64,000 nt of DNA from Bacteroidota bacterium. Its GTDB lineage: Bacteria > Bacteroidota > Bacteroidia > Cytophagales > Cyclobacteriaceae. Below, in pieces: positions 25,006-33,906 of this stretch (positions within the stretch are counted from its first letter, which is position 1; each line of letters opens with the position of its first letter). The stretch is taken from assembly GCA_023417785.1 (NCBI GenBank), contig JAEZEH010000053.1:1-64000 (forward strand), in the 5' to 3' direction. The notes under the pieces were generated by a model. It saw only the letters and a program-made list of their open reading frames with translations. It was not told where the DNA came from and ran no database searches. The translations under genes and the position numbers were made by a program.

Positions 25006-26298
25006 TTACCTTGTCACCTGAACTTTTACAGGATTCGCAAGTTCGCGCGCGAGTTGCTTTATATATAATTCGAATGCTTCCGCGGACTTAATCCCTCCTG
25101 GTTCACCGCTCCATGCGGCGAGAAAATAATACTCGGCCTTATTTCCCGCGAGGCGCAGGTCAGCGATGTGGCTTTGCGCATCCTCAGAAAACCCGATCAA
25201 AGAAGTCGCCGGAAAAAATACCGCCAGTCCCAAATCGTCGTCGTTCAGGCTTTGCCTACCATAAGTGGCCAGATAGCCAAAACTATTCTGGTCCCCTTTA
25301 TTTATTGTCAGGTTTCCTTTGGGATCCTTTACGATCCCCGTGCAAATCCGGTCAAGCCCTCCCTGAATCCAGAGCTGCTGCAGCGTATGCCTCGCGCCAG
25401 CGTGTATACTGAGCGTTGAGAACAGGTCGGCTTTTTTTCCACCGGCTTCCCAGCCAAAGTATCGGGTCTCAATCTCCGAGTAAATATCGCCGTCCTTCTT
25501 TATTTCACAGGTGACGCTGTCAGTATTTTCAACGCGTGTAACGTTTCCGTTGTAATTGTAGCCTATTGACCCTATTCCCAGGGATTTTCCCACCTTCATG
25601 ACGTCCATCCCCCACGGGTGCATTTCATGGTACGAATCAAATCCGTCCTGACCGACATTTTGCAATACCATATCCGGGGTCTTTTTGCCAAAGGCGTCTG
25701 TGGCGTTGCGCTGGTCGAGGTAGAATCTATAGGCAACCTTGTCCGACTCCCAACCGGGGCCCTCATACCGGATGAACCAGGAATGGTCCTTGTGTTCTTT
25801 CGGGACACGCAGATACTTCACATTTTCAAATGTTCCGCCGACGTACTCGCGGTTCACAAATTTTCCTCCTGTTTTGTGAGACAGTTCTGCTTGTGTTCTT
25901 TTCTGGTAGTTCCCCTTGTATTCTCCGGTGATGCTATACCTTACCGTCAAAGGCACCGTCTCATTACCCTTCATTCCTTCAAGAACCAAAACAATCCCGT
26001 CGTTGGATACGGGCGGTTCATTGTACTGACTGGGAATTTCCTCGTTACCTGCAAAGACCGCAAACGCATTTTTATTGAAATCCTGCGCTGCATTCATCAA
26101 GTCATCAGATGAAATTCGAATAAATACGTTCTTTCGTTCTTCTTCGAGGGGATTCGTTACGTCGAACGTGATTTTGCGTGACAGCACTTTCTTTGAAAGC
26201 TGTGCGTCAACCGCCAGTGGCAAAACCATGGTGAGAAAGCCCGCCAGGAGAGCGATTCGCGACCGAAAATCCAGGGACAAACCGGAATACCTGATCAT
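25006..26298 (-). CDS. Exported DUF4861 family protein
   Basis: A 430-residue protein with a signal peptide ending AVDAQ. It resembles the DUF4861 family of Bacteroidota polysaccharide loci: N-terminal ITFDVTNPLEEERKNVFIRI, central WESDKVAYRFYLDQRNATDAFGKKTPDMV, HPWGMDVMKVGKSLGIGSIG, and GWEAGGKKADLFSTLSIHAGA. The family has no assigned reaction that I can state with confidence; its placement suggests action on pectin fragments. It follows the GH28 gene by 2 bases, so the pair is one transcript. It ends 280 bases before susC's upstream region. Confidence 0.85.
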   Translation of the reverse strand: MIRYSGLSLDFRSRIALLAGFLTMVLPLAVDAQLSKKVLSRKITFDVTNPLEEERKNVFIRISSDDLMNAAQDFNKNAFAVFAGNEEIPSQYNEPPVSNDGIVLVLEGMKGNETVPLTVRYSITGEYKGNYQKRTQAELSHKTGGKFVNREYVGGTFENVKYLRVPKEHKDHSWFIRYEGPGWESDKVAYRFYLDQRNATDAFGKKTPDMVLQNVGQDGFDSYHEMHPWGMDVMKVGKSLGIGSIGYNYNGNVTRVENTDSVTCEIKKDGDIYSEIETRYFGWEAGGKKADLFSTLSIHAGARHTLQQLWIQGGLDRICTGIVKDPKGNLTINKGDQNSFGYLATYGRQSLNDDDLGLAVFFPATSLIGFSEDAQSHIADLRLAGNKAEYYFLAAWSGEPGGIKSAEAFELYIKQLARELANPVKVQVTR

Positions 26299-26300
26299 AC

Positions 26301-27923
26301 CTATTTGTTTTTGTAAACGTCTTTTGAGACCTTATCGCCAAGCTTCACCTCAGCGGCGGCACTTTTTGTGTCCGTATTGATCATCCTTATATTCTTACTC
26401 CGTTCGCCAGCAATATTTACAAGTGTTTCGGCTTCCTTAAATCGCATTCCGTCCAGGGTAATATTCTTGCTATTCTGCACCTGGAAAACGGTTTTGTCCT
26501 GCGTGTGGAAAGTAGCGTTCCGGATAGTTACATTCTCGCCCTCAATCACGACGACTCCTTTCTCCGTCTGCATCGAAATATTGTCCAAAGAAATATTACG
26601 TACGTTCATCTCCGGCAGGCCGCGAATGAAAACCGCAGTCTCAGCTCCCTTGCATACCACATTGCTGATGTTAATATCCCGAAATTGCGGAGTGGCTTCG
26701 GTCACGGGTTGAAACTCGATTTCCGGATTCTCATCCCCGCCGAACATGGCCAGCGGATCCTTTGCCATGTAGTACATATCGAACAAAATTGCTGCGCCGC
26801 CGATATTATTCATACGGATATTCCTGATGTATACGTTTTCAACAACGCCACCACGGCCACGTGTCGTTTTAAAACGGAGACCAATATCCGTTCCAAGAAA
26901 ATTACAATCGTACACGAAAAGATTACGTGCGCCTCCCGACATTTCACTTCCAACCACAAAGCCCCCATGTCCGTGAAAGACTGTACAGTTTCGCACGATA
27001 ATGTCTTCGGTTGGCACGCCGCGCTTACGGCCTTCTTCATCGCGGCCAGATTTGATGCAAATTCCGTCGTCACCAACATCAAACATGCTGTTTTCCACTA
27101 GCACATATCGGCAAGATTCAATATCAATTCCATCTCCGTTTTGTGCGTTCCATGGATTGCGTACGGTGATGCCACGAAAGGTAAGATGCTGACTCAGGAG
27201 CGGGTGGATACACCACGCCGGTGAATTCTGAATGGTAACACCTTCCATGAGGAACTGTCTGCAATTGATTATGCTTACCATATTAGGCCGAAGAAACTCC
27301 TTGATTTCTTCTGCTTTCTTCACATCGTATCCTTCTGCAATGACGCCGGGCCGGGTGCGCTTCGATCCCTCCAACGCCCGGGCTGTGGGGTACCATATGT
27401 CTTTCTTATCGTTCAAAAATCCACCTGAAGACGTAAGTGCTTTCCATTCGGGAGGTGTCATCTTATTTTTTTTCACCGGGCGCCATGCCTGTCCTGCGCC
27501 GTCGATGATTCCCTTTCCCGTCAACGCAAAATTTTCAGCATCCTTCGCCGAGATTGGTGACTGGGCACGAATAGCTTCGAGGCCTTCCCAATTCGTTGCT
27601 ATTAGCGGATAATGCTCCGGATTGTCACTGAATTGCAAAACTGCCCCTTCGGCAATGTGCAGATTCGTATTTGATTGGAGAACTACCGGTCCGGTAAGCC
27701 AGAATCCTGCGGGCACCAGCACTGTCCCTCCGCCCGCCTCCCGGCAGCGTGTAAGGGCATCGTTGATTGCTCTGGTATTAAGCGTTATTCCATCTGCTCT
27801 GGCACCGAAATCTTTGATATGAAACGTATCCTTGCGCAGACTTACTTGTTTCACGTCAGGCAACGTCTGCCCCAAGGCCGCGAAGGTGAATAATAACAAA
27901 AGAGGGCTAAGCAATTTCTTCAT
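26301..27923 (-). CDS. GH28 polygalacturonase-type glycoside hydrolase
   Basis: A 540-residue exported right-handed beta-helix hydrolase. The GH28 active-site blocks are visible: NGDGIDIESC, VGDDGICIKSGRDEEG (paired aspartates), HGHGGFVVGSEMSGG (catalytic-site His) and RFKTTRGRGG. The N-terminal KDFGARADGITLNTRAINDAL segment is also typical. It hydrolyses alpha-1,4-galacturonosyl or rhamnogalacturonan linkages, exo or endo, which cannot be told by eye. Start at the ATG at 27923; a TTG lies two codons upstream. Divergent from kduI across 424 bases holding two operators. Confidence 0.93.
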   Translation of the reverse strand: MKKLLSPLLLLFTFAALGQTLPDVKQVSLRKDTFHIKDFGARADGITLNTRAINDALTRCREAGGGTVLVPAGFWLTGPVVLQSNTNLHIAEGAVLQFSDNPEHYPLIATNWEGLEAIRAQSPISAKDAENFALTGKGIIDGAGQAWRPVKKNKMTPPEWKALTSSGGFLNDKKDIWYPTARALEGSKRTRPGVIAEGYDVKKAEEIKEFLRPNMVSIINCRQFLMEGVTIQNSPAWCIHPLLSQHLTFRGITVRNPWNAQNGDGIDIESCRYVLVENSMFDVGDDGICIKSGRDEEGRKRGVPTEDIIVRNCTVFHGHGGFVVGSEMSGGARNLFVYDCNFLGTDIGLRFKTTRGRGGVVENVYIRNIRMNNIGGAAILFDMYYMAKDPLAMFGGDENPEIEFQPVTEATPQFRDINISNVVCKGAETAVFIRGLPEMNVRNISLDNISMQTEKGVVVIEGENVTIRNATFHTQDKTVFQVQNSKNITLDGMRFKEAETLVNIAGERSKNIRMINTDTKSAAAEVKLGDKVSKDVYKNK

Positions 27924-28148
27924 TTGCAAACTGGTTTTAGCTACACAATTTCAAATCTACATCGGCCGGAACGACGCTCCGCACACCCACGGCGAAGCAT
28001 CAGTTCCAAACCAAACATCCCAAATCATTTTCGATTGCGAATGAAAGATTCCTTTTCATAACCAGTTGGCGAAACGACAAACAACTCTCTTTGAGTAACT
28101 TATCGGATGTAGATGGACGCCAGGCGCTGATGAAAACAGATAAATCAC

Positions 28149-28164
28149 GCGCAATCGATTGCAT
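28149..28164. promoter_or_regulatory. LacI-family operator, GH28 side
   Basis: A perfect 12-base palindrome GCAATCGATTGC at 28151-28162, flanked by CGC and ATA. It lies in the 424-base gap between the divergent GH28 and kduI genes and adjoins the predicted GH28 -7 element. Confidence 0.8.
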
Positions 28165-28192
28165 ATTTAGAACGTTTTTTTAACTTGGGCAA
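28162..28192 (-). promoter_or_regulatory. Predicted GH28-DUF4861 promoter
   Basis: On the minus strand TTG (28192-28190), then 20 bases, then TAAATATG (28169-28162), one mismatch from TAnnTTTG. The operator begins where the -7 element ends. The leader to the GH28 start would be about 230 bases. Confidence 0.5.
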
Positions 28193-28322
28193 ATATTTTC
28201 GCATTTATTGCTGTCGCTGCCGGTTCTGATTCATTGTGATGGAAGCCCTGATAGGTACCACATTAATGACTTGACAAGATCCGAGTGAAGTTCTAAACCA
28301 AGAGAATAAATTTCAGTAATAT

Positions 28323-28340
28323 TGCGCAACCGATTACGCA
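28323..28340. promoter_or_regulatory. LacI-family operator, kduI side
   Basis: TGCGCAACCGATTACGCA, a variant of the same palindrome with two asymmetric positions, ends 7 bases before the kduI ATG. A -7-like TAATATTG (28317-28324) overlaps its left edge. A bound repressor would block initiation or elongation into the kduI-kduD-lacI-uxaC-uxaB operon. Confidence 0.75.
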
Positions 28341-28347
28341 CAATTCT

Positions 28348-29178
28348 ATGAACAAGACCTTTTATGCGGTACATCCCGATGACTTCAGGTCATACGATAC
28401 CGCGAAAATTCGCTCCCACTTCCTGCTGGAGGAAATATTTGCCAAGGGTGAAATCACCTATGCCTACACGTTGTATGACCGGCTTATCGTGGGTGGTGTC
28501 GCACCCGACAAGACGGCCATCAGACTGGAGACCATAGATCAACTCAAGAGTGATTATTTCCTGGAACGTCGTGAGATAGGTATTATTAACGTCGGTGCCC
28601 CTGCGGATGTACAAGTTGATGGAACCAACTACCGGCTTGATTACAAGGAAGCACTTTATATTGGTCGTGAATCAAAAGAGATATTGTTTCATCCTGCGAA
28701 AGAAGGCCAGACGCTTTTCTATTATAACAGCGCCCCGGCCCATAAAAAGTATCCCACTCGAAAGGTCGCGCTCAATGAAGCCGATACAGCTGTAATGGGA
28801 AGCCATGAAACAGCGAATCACCGAACGATACGCAAATTGCTTGTCAACAGTGTGCTCCCGACATGTCAATTGCAAATGGGTTTAACGGAACTTCAGACCG
28901 GCAGTATATGGAACACCATGCCGCCACACACGCACGACCGTCGGATGGAGGCGTACTTCTATTTCGAACTGGGCGCCGACCAAACGGTCTGCCACTTTAT
29001 GGGCACGCCGGATGAGACGCGACACATCTGGATGAAAAACAATCAGGCGGTTATCTCGCCGCCATGGTCTATCCACAGCGGTGCAGCTACGAGTAACTAT
29101 TCCTTTATCTGGGGCATGGCGGGAGAAAATCTGGATTACGGCGATATGGATATGGTGAAACCAACTGAGCTACGCTAA
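28348..29178 (+). CDS. kduI: 5-dehydro-4-deoxy-D-glucuronate isomerase
   Basis: A 276-residue cupin isomerase converting 5-keto-4-deoxyuronate to 3-deoxy-D-glycero-2,5-hexodiulosonate. The zinc-site motif MPPHTHDRRMEAYFYF is present, as is the N-terminal AVHPDDFRSYDTAKIRSHFL block. It is the usual full length. It is the first gene of a five-gene operon and abuts kduD, whose ATG follows the TAA directly. It uses the unsaturated product of PL1 and GH105. Confidence 0.96.
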   Translation: MNKTFYAVHPDDFRSYDTAKIRSHFLLEEIFAKGEITYAYTLYDRLIVGGVAPDKTAIRLETIDQLKSDYFLERREIGIINVGAPADVQVDGTNYRLDYKEALYIGRESKEILFHPAKEGQTLFYYNSAPAHKKYPTRKVALNEADTAVMGSHETANHRTIRKLLVNSVLPTCQLQMGLTELQTGSIWNTMPPHTHDRRMEAYFYFELGADQTVCHFMGTPDETRHIWMKNNQAVISPPWSIHSGAATSNYSFIWGMAGENLDYGDMDMVKPTELR

Positions 29179-29967
29179 ATGCTGGACCTTTTTAATCTTG
29201 CAGGAAAAAGAGCTCTTGTTACAGGTGGGACACATGGTCTCGGCATGGCGATGGCGAAGGGGCTGGCGATGGCTGGCGCGGAATTGATCATCAACGGTCA
29301 TTCTCCGGACAAAATGTCGAACGCGCTAAACGAGTACGAAGCTGCCGGAGTTCGCGCACATGGATACCTGTTCGATGTCACGAACGAAGACGCAGTCATC
29401 GCAGGCATCTCACGTATTGAAAAAGAGCACGGTCCTGTCGACATACTCGTAAACAATGCAGGGATCATCAAGAGAATCCCGATGATCGACATGCCCGTCA
29501 GCGATTTCAGGCACGTGGTTGACGTTGATCTGGTAGCTCCATTCATTGTATCGAAAGCCGTCGGAAAATCGATGATCAGTCGACGTGCAGGGAAGATCAT
29601 CAACATTTGCTCCATGATGAGCGAATTGGGACGTAACACCGTTTCTGCATACGCCGCCGCCAAAGGTGGATTGAAAATGTTGACGCGAAACATGGCCACC
29701 GAATGGGCACGTCATAATATTCAAGTCAACGGAATCGGGCCCGGGTATTTTGCTACAGAACAAACCGCCCCCATTCGAACTGAGGGACACCCTTTCAACG
29801 ACTTTATTATCAACAGAACGCCCGCGGCGAGGTGGGGAAACCCCGATGATCTCGTGGGGGCCACCATTTTTCTGGCTTCGGCTGCAAGTGATTTTGTGAA
29901 TGGGCAAATTATTTACGTCGATGGTGGTATATTAGCTACTATCGGAAAACCGGCAAACGAAAAATAG
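29179..29967 (+). CDS. kduD: 2-dehydro-3-deoxy-D-gluconate 5-dehydrogenase (SDR)
   Basis: A 262-residue short-chain dehydrogenase with the nucleotide-binding TGGTHGLGMAMAKG, NNAG in VDILVNNAGI, the catalytic Ser in ICSMMSELG and the Tyr-x-x-x-Lys pair in YAAAKGG. It reduces the KduI product to 2-keto-3-deoxygluconate, which KdgK then phosphorylates. The assignment rests on direct linkage to kduI; the SDR family alone would be ambiguous. Confidence 0.93.
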   Translation: MLDLFNLAGKRALVTGGTHGLGMAMAKGLAMAGAELIINGHSPDKMSNALNEYEAAGVRAHGYLFDVTNEDAVIAGISRIEKEHGPVDILVNNAGIIKRIPMIDMPVSDFRHVVDVDLVAPFIVSKAVGKSMISRRAGKIINICSMMSELGRNTVSAYAAAKGGLKMLTRNMATEWARHNIQVNGIGPGYFATEQTAPIRTEGHPFNDFIINRTPAARWGNPDDLVGATIFLASAASDFVNGQIIYVDGGILATIGKPANEK

Positions 29968-30004
29968 AGTTGATAACTGCCTATTAAACAGTTGATGCAC
30001 ACGT

Positions 30005-31036
30005 ATGAAGACGGAGAAAGCCACCATACACGATATCGCAAGAAAGCTCAACATCACTGCTTCAACGGTGTCGCGCGCGTTGAACGACCATCCCCGCATC
30101 AGTATTGAAACCAAAAAAGCAGTACTGAAGGTCGCACGAAAACTGAACTATCAACCAAACAATATTGCAGCGGCCCTTCGAAACGGCAAAAGCAACATTA
30201 TCGGAATAATTGTTCCTACCGCCGACAGAAGTTTCTTTTCTTCCGTGGTCCGGGGTATCGAGGAAATTGCCAACAAGGCACGGTACAACGTGATGATTTG
30301 TCAGACGTACGACAACTATGAAAAAGAAGTCGCCACCGTCGAGGCATTGCTTAATGCCCGCGTTGACGGAATCATCGCATCACATGGAAAAGAAACAGCA
30401 AACTTCGACCATTTTCTAAAGGTAAAAGAGCGCGGAATCCCTCTTATATTTTTCGATCGGTCGAATGATGAACTGGAAGTAAGTCATGTTGTGATCGACG
30501 ACTTCCTCGGCGCCTACAAAGCAACTGAACACCTGATCCAGCAAGGGTCAAAGCGGATTGCCCACTTCACAAACATCCGAAAGATATCAATTTACAAAGA
30601 GCGCTTACGCGGATACCGTGAAGCGCTGAAAGACTACGGACTGGATTTCAACGAATCACTTATCGTGGAAAGCAATCTGCAACTCGAAGACGGACGAAGC
30701 AGTATGGAAAAACTCCTGAAACTTCGCACCCTTCCCGACGCCGTGTTTTCGGCCAGCGCCCTGGGTGCGGTTGGTGCAATGCAAGTACTGAAAGAAAGGA
30801 ATATAAAAATTCCTCAGCAGGTGGCGCTGGTTGCGTTTAGTAATGAGGCCTTCACATCCTTTACCGAGCCAAGTCTTACCGCGGTTGACCAGCACAGTCT
30901 GCGGATCGGTAATGCTGCCGCTGAAATATTTCTTGAAGAAATTGCCGTAGGCCATAAAAAATTCATACCACAGAAGGTGGTATTGAAACCCGAATTGATT
31001 ATCCGCGACTCATCCCGTCGCAAAAAGAACTTATAA
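30005..31036 (+). CDS. LacI-family transcriptional regulator of the pectin locus
   Basis: A 343-residue regulator. The N-terminal helix-turn-helix and hinge (residues 1-60: ATIHDIARKLNITASTVSRAL, then NYQPNNIAAALRNGKSN) are followed by a periplasmic-binding-protein-like effector domain (IIGIIVPTADRSFFSSVV through AAEIFLEEI). It is encoded inside the kduI operon, whose promoter carries an operator, so autoregulation is expected. The palindromes at 7864, 24851, 28149 and 28323 have the AANCGNTT centre of LacI-family sites and are its natural targets. The effector is probably a uronate intermediate such as KDG, galacturonate or KDPG; this is an inference. Confidence 0.92.
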   Translation: MKTEKATIHDIARKLNITASTVSRALNDHPRISIETKKAVLKVARKLNYQPNNIAAALRNGKSNIIGIIVPTADRSFFSSVVRGIEEIANKARYNVMICQTYDNYEKEVATVEALLNARVDGIIASHGKETANFDHFLKVKERGIPLIFFDRSNDELEVSHVVIDDFLGAYKATEHLIQQGSKRIAHFTNIRKISIYKERLRGYREALKDYGLDFNESLIVESNLQLEDGRSSMEKLLKLRTLPDAVFSASALGAVGAMQVLKERNIKIPQQVALVAFSNEAFTSFTEPSLTAVDQHSLRIGNAAAEIFLEEIAVGHKKFIPQKVVLKPELIIRDSSRRKKNL

Positions 31037-31045
31037 CACGAGAAC

Positions 31046-32482
31046 ATGACTTCATTCATTCATGATGATTTTTTGTTGCAGACCGATTTTGCCCGGAAGT
31101 TATATCACAACTACGCGGCTGCGCTGCCTTTGATTGATTACCATTGTCATCTTTCGCCGCAGGCCATTGCTCAAAACCGAAACTTCAAAACGCTGACTGA
31201 AATATGGCTTGAAGGCGATCACTACAAATGGCGCGCAATGCGAACGCTGGGCATCCCTGAGAAATACATTACAGGAAATGCCAGAGATGAAGAAAAGTTT
31301 TCAAAGTGGGCATATACGGTTCCGTTTACGGTCAGGAATCCCCTGTATCACTGGACACACCTTGAACTTAGTCGATACTTTGGCGTAAACGAGTTATTGA
31401 CTACTGATACATCGGCCAGTATTTACCAAACGTGCAACGAACAACTGGCGCATCCCGATTTTTCAACACAGGGGTTGATTAAGCGCATGAACGTTGAAGT
31501 GGTTTGCACGACCGACGATCCCGTCGACAACCTGTCGTATCATCAGCAAATTCGCGAGTCAGATTTTGAGGTGCTGGTCTTACCGGCATTCCGTCCCGAT
31601 AAAGCTTACGCTTTCGAAAATCCGGCAGCGTATAAAACCTATATCGCGAAACTCGCAGAGGTTAGTGGCGTCTCCATCAATTCCTGCAGTGATCTTATTT
31701 CGGCATTGGAGAATCGGGTAGCTTTCTTTCACGCCAATGGATGCAGGCTTGCAGATCATGGAATTGAAAAGCTCGACTATCCGCTTCAGGGCGTACGTTA
31801 CTCTACGGAGGACCTGTTCAAAAACGTTCTGAATGATGGTGCACTCAGCTCTGCCGAAATCGAGTGGTTGAAATATACGGTGATGCTCGAATTAAGCAGG
31901 ATGTATCACGCCAACGGCTGGACACAGCAATTCCACCTTGGCGCGCTGCGAAATACCAACGACCGGATGATGCGAACACTGGGTCCGGATACGGGATTCG
32001 ATTCCATCGGCGACTGGGAACAAAGCAAGACGCTCGCGCGATTTCTGAATGAGCTCGATAGCACAAATCAGTTAACAAGAACTATCCTGTATAACCTGAA
32101 TCCGGCACAAAATGAAGTGATGGCAACCATGACAGGCAATTTCAACGATGGATCAACAAAGGGAAAAGTTCAGTTCGGTTCTGCCTGGTGGTTCCTCGAT
32201 CAAAAAGATGGAATCGAAAAACAACTAAATTCGCTGTCCAATCTTGGACTGCTGAGTTGTTTTATCGGAATGCTTACCGACTCGAGAAGCTTCCTCTCCT
32301 ACCCCAGGCATGAATACTTCCGCAGAGTGTTGTGCAATCTCATTGGCAACGACGTAGCCAACGGCGAACTTCCGTCAGATGAGAAGTGGCTCGGCAAGAT
32401 AGTGTCCGACATATGTTACCACAACGCGAAGTCGTACTTCGGCTTTACACCTGTATCTCAAAACGCTTTCAACCATGCTTAG
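31046..32482 (+). CDS. uxaC: Uronate isomerase
   Basis: A 478-residue amidohydrolase-fold isomerase converting galacturonate to tagaturonate (and glucuronate to fructuronate). The His-x-His metal motif LIDYHCHLSP (His33, His35) is present near the N-terminus. Conserved NVEVVCTTDDPVDNL, GWTQQFHLGALRN and MLTDSRSFLSYPRHEYFRR segments follow. It starts 9 bases after lacI. The uxaB start codon lies inside its last codons, suggesting translational coupling. Confidence 0.96.
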   Translation: MTSFIHDDFLLQTDFARKLYHNYAAALPLIDYHCHLSPQAIAQNRNFKTLTEIWLEGDHYKWRAMRTLGIPEKYITGNARDEEKFSKWAYTVPFTVRNPLYHWTHLELSRYFGVNELLTTDTSASIYQTCNEQLAHPDFSTQGLIKRMNVEVVCTTDDPVDNLSYHQQIRESDFEVLVLPAFRPDKAYAFENPAAYKTYIAKLAEVSGVSINSCSDLISALENRVAFFHANGCRLADHGIEKLDYPLQGVRYSTEDLFKNVLNDGALSSAEIEWLKYTVMLELSRMYHANGWTQQFHLGALRNTNDRMMRTLGPDTGFDSIGDWEQSKTLARFLNELDSTNQLTRTILYNLNPAQNEVMATMTGNFNDGSTKGKVQFGSAWWFLDQKDGIEKQLNSLSNLGLLSCFIGMLTDSRSFLSYPRHEYFRRVLCNLIGNDVANGELPSDEKWLGKIVSDICYHNAKSYFGFTPVSQNAFNHA

Positions 32483-33905
32483 ACAACTCAACAGGAAGAA
32501 TATATCCACAACCGAATCCCGCCCCGTAAAAGTGATTCAATTCGGGGAAGGAAACTTTCTCCGGGCATTTGTGGATTGGATTATTGACATCCTCAATGAA
32601 AAAACGGATTTCGACGGAGCCGTTACCATTGTTCAGCCATTGCCAAACGGTATGGGTACTGCCTTGAATGAACAGGACGGTCTTTATCACGTTGTGCTCA
32701 ACGGTATCCGTAATGGTGCACTGGTTCGCGAGACGAGATTGATCCAATGCGTTAAAGAAGTCATCAATCCCTTTACGGATACGGCTGCCTTTCTGAGCGA
32801 AGCCGAGAATGAGCACCTTCGTTTCGTAATCTCCAACACCACAGAGGCCGGCATTGCGTTTTCAGAACAGGATGCCGACCCCGGTGCGCTGGCCAGTACC
32901 TTTCCCGGAAAGCTTACAACATTCCTTTATCGGCGTTTCCGGTTTTTCAATGGCTCCCCTGAAAGCGGGTTAATTTTTCTGCCGTGTGAGCTCATTGACA
33001 AGAACGGGCATAATCTGAAGAACACTATCCTGCAATACATCCAGCACTGGCAATTGCCAGATGCATTCCGCTTGTGGATTGAGAACCATAACACATTTTG
33101 CAACACGCTGGTCGACCGCATCGTCCCCGGATTCCCCGCCGACAACATAAACGAAATACGGGAGGAAATCGGATTCGAGGATAAACTTGTTGTAAAAGCC
33201 GAACCATTCCACCTTTGGGTGATCGAGGCTCCGGAGTCAGTTTCCGAAAAATTCCCGGTTAAGAAGACGCCACTCGATGTACAATTCGTCAGCGACCTCA
33301 CGCCATACCGCACAAGAAAGGTCCGGATCCTGAACGGGGCGCATACCGCGATGGTGCCGATAGCTTACCTGAAAGGCCTAAAAACTGTGCAGGAGATGGT
33401 TGAAGACTCTTATACGGGAGAACTGATTCGGAAACTTGTGTTTGATGAAATCATTCCAACGCTAGACTTACCGCCGCAGGAACTCAAGACTTTCGCCGAT
33501 GATGTGCTCGAACGATTCCGTAATCCTTTTATACGCCACGAGCTGATCAGCATCGCGTTGAATTCCGTATCTAAGTTCAAGGTTCGTGTTTTGCCCTCGC
33601 TGCTGACATACGTTGAAAGAAAAGGAGAATTGCCTTCGTTACTCGTGACATCGCTGGCATCCCTGATCGTATTTTACCGCGGCGAATACAACGGCATGAC
33701 TATACCATTAAACGACTCTCCGGAAGTACTTGCCTTTTTTACCGGCGTCTGGGCGAAGGTCGACCCTGTCGCGACAGTGCACGACATTCTTGCAAACATC
33801 GCATTCTGGGATCAGGATCTTACGCTCGTCGATGGTCTGGAAAAGGCAGTCGCCAATGAAGTAAAGCGATTGCTTCCGGCTAACCAGAATGTCACTTCCC
33901 GGTGA
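32475..33905 (+). CDS. uxaB: Tagaturonate reductase
   Basis: A 476-residue member of the mannitol/altronate dehydrogenase family. It has an N-terminal Rossmann segment (KVIQFGEGNFLRAFVDWIID), LRFVISNTTEAGIAF, DRIVPGFP and the substrate-binding KVRILNGAHTAMVPIAYL. It reduces tagaturonate to altronate for UxaA. It overlaps uxaC by 8 bases and is last in the operon. Its stop codon is only one base from the stop of the opposite-strand sensor kinase gene, leaving no room for a terminator. Confidence 0.95.
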   Translation: MLRQLNRKNISTTESRPVKVIQFGEGNFLRAFVDWIIDILNEKTDFDGAVTIVQPLPNGMGTALNEQDGLYHVVLNGIRNGALVRETRLIQCVKEVINPFTDTAAFLSEAENEHLRFVISNTTEAGIAFSEQDADPGALASTFPGKLTTFLYRRFRFFNGSPESGLIFLPCELIDKNGHNLKNTILQYIQHWQLPDAFRLWIENHNTFCNTLVDRIVPGFPADNINEIREEIGFEDKLVVKAEPFHLWVIEAPESVSEKFPVKKTPLDVQFVSDLTPYRTRKVRILNGAHTAMVPIAYLKGLKTVQEMVEDSYTGELIRKLVFDEIIPTLDLPPQELKTFADDVLERFRNPFIRHELISIALNSVSKFKVRVLPSLLTYVERKGELPSLLVTSLASLIVFYRGEYNGMTIPLNDSPEVLAFFTGVWAKVDPVATVHDILANIAFWDQDLTLVDGLEKAVANEVKRLLPANQNVTSR

Positions 33906-33906
33906 T

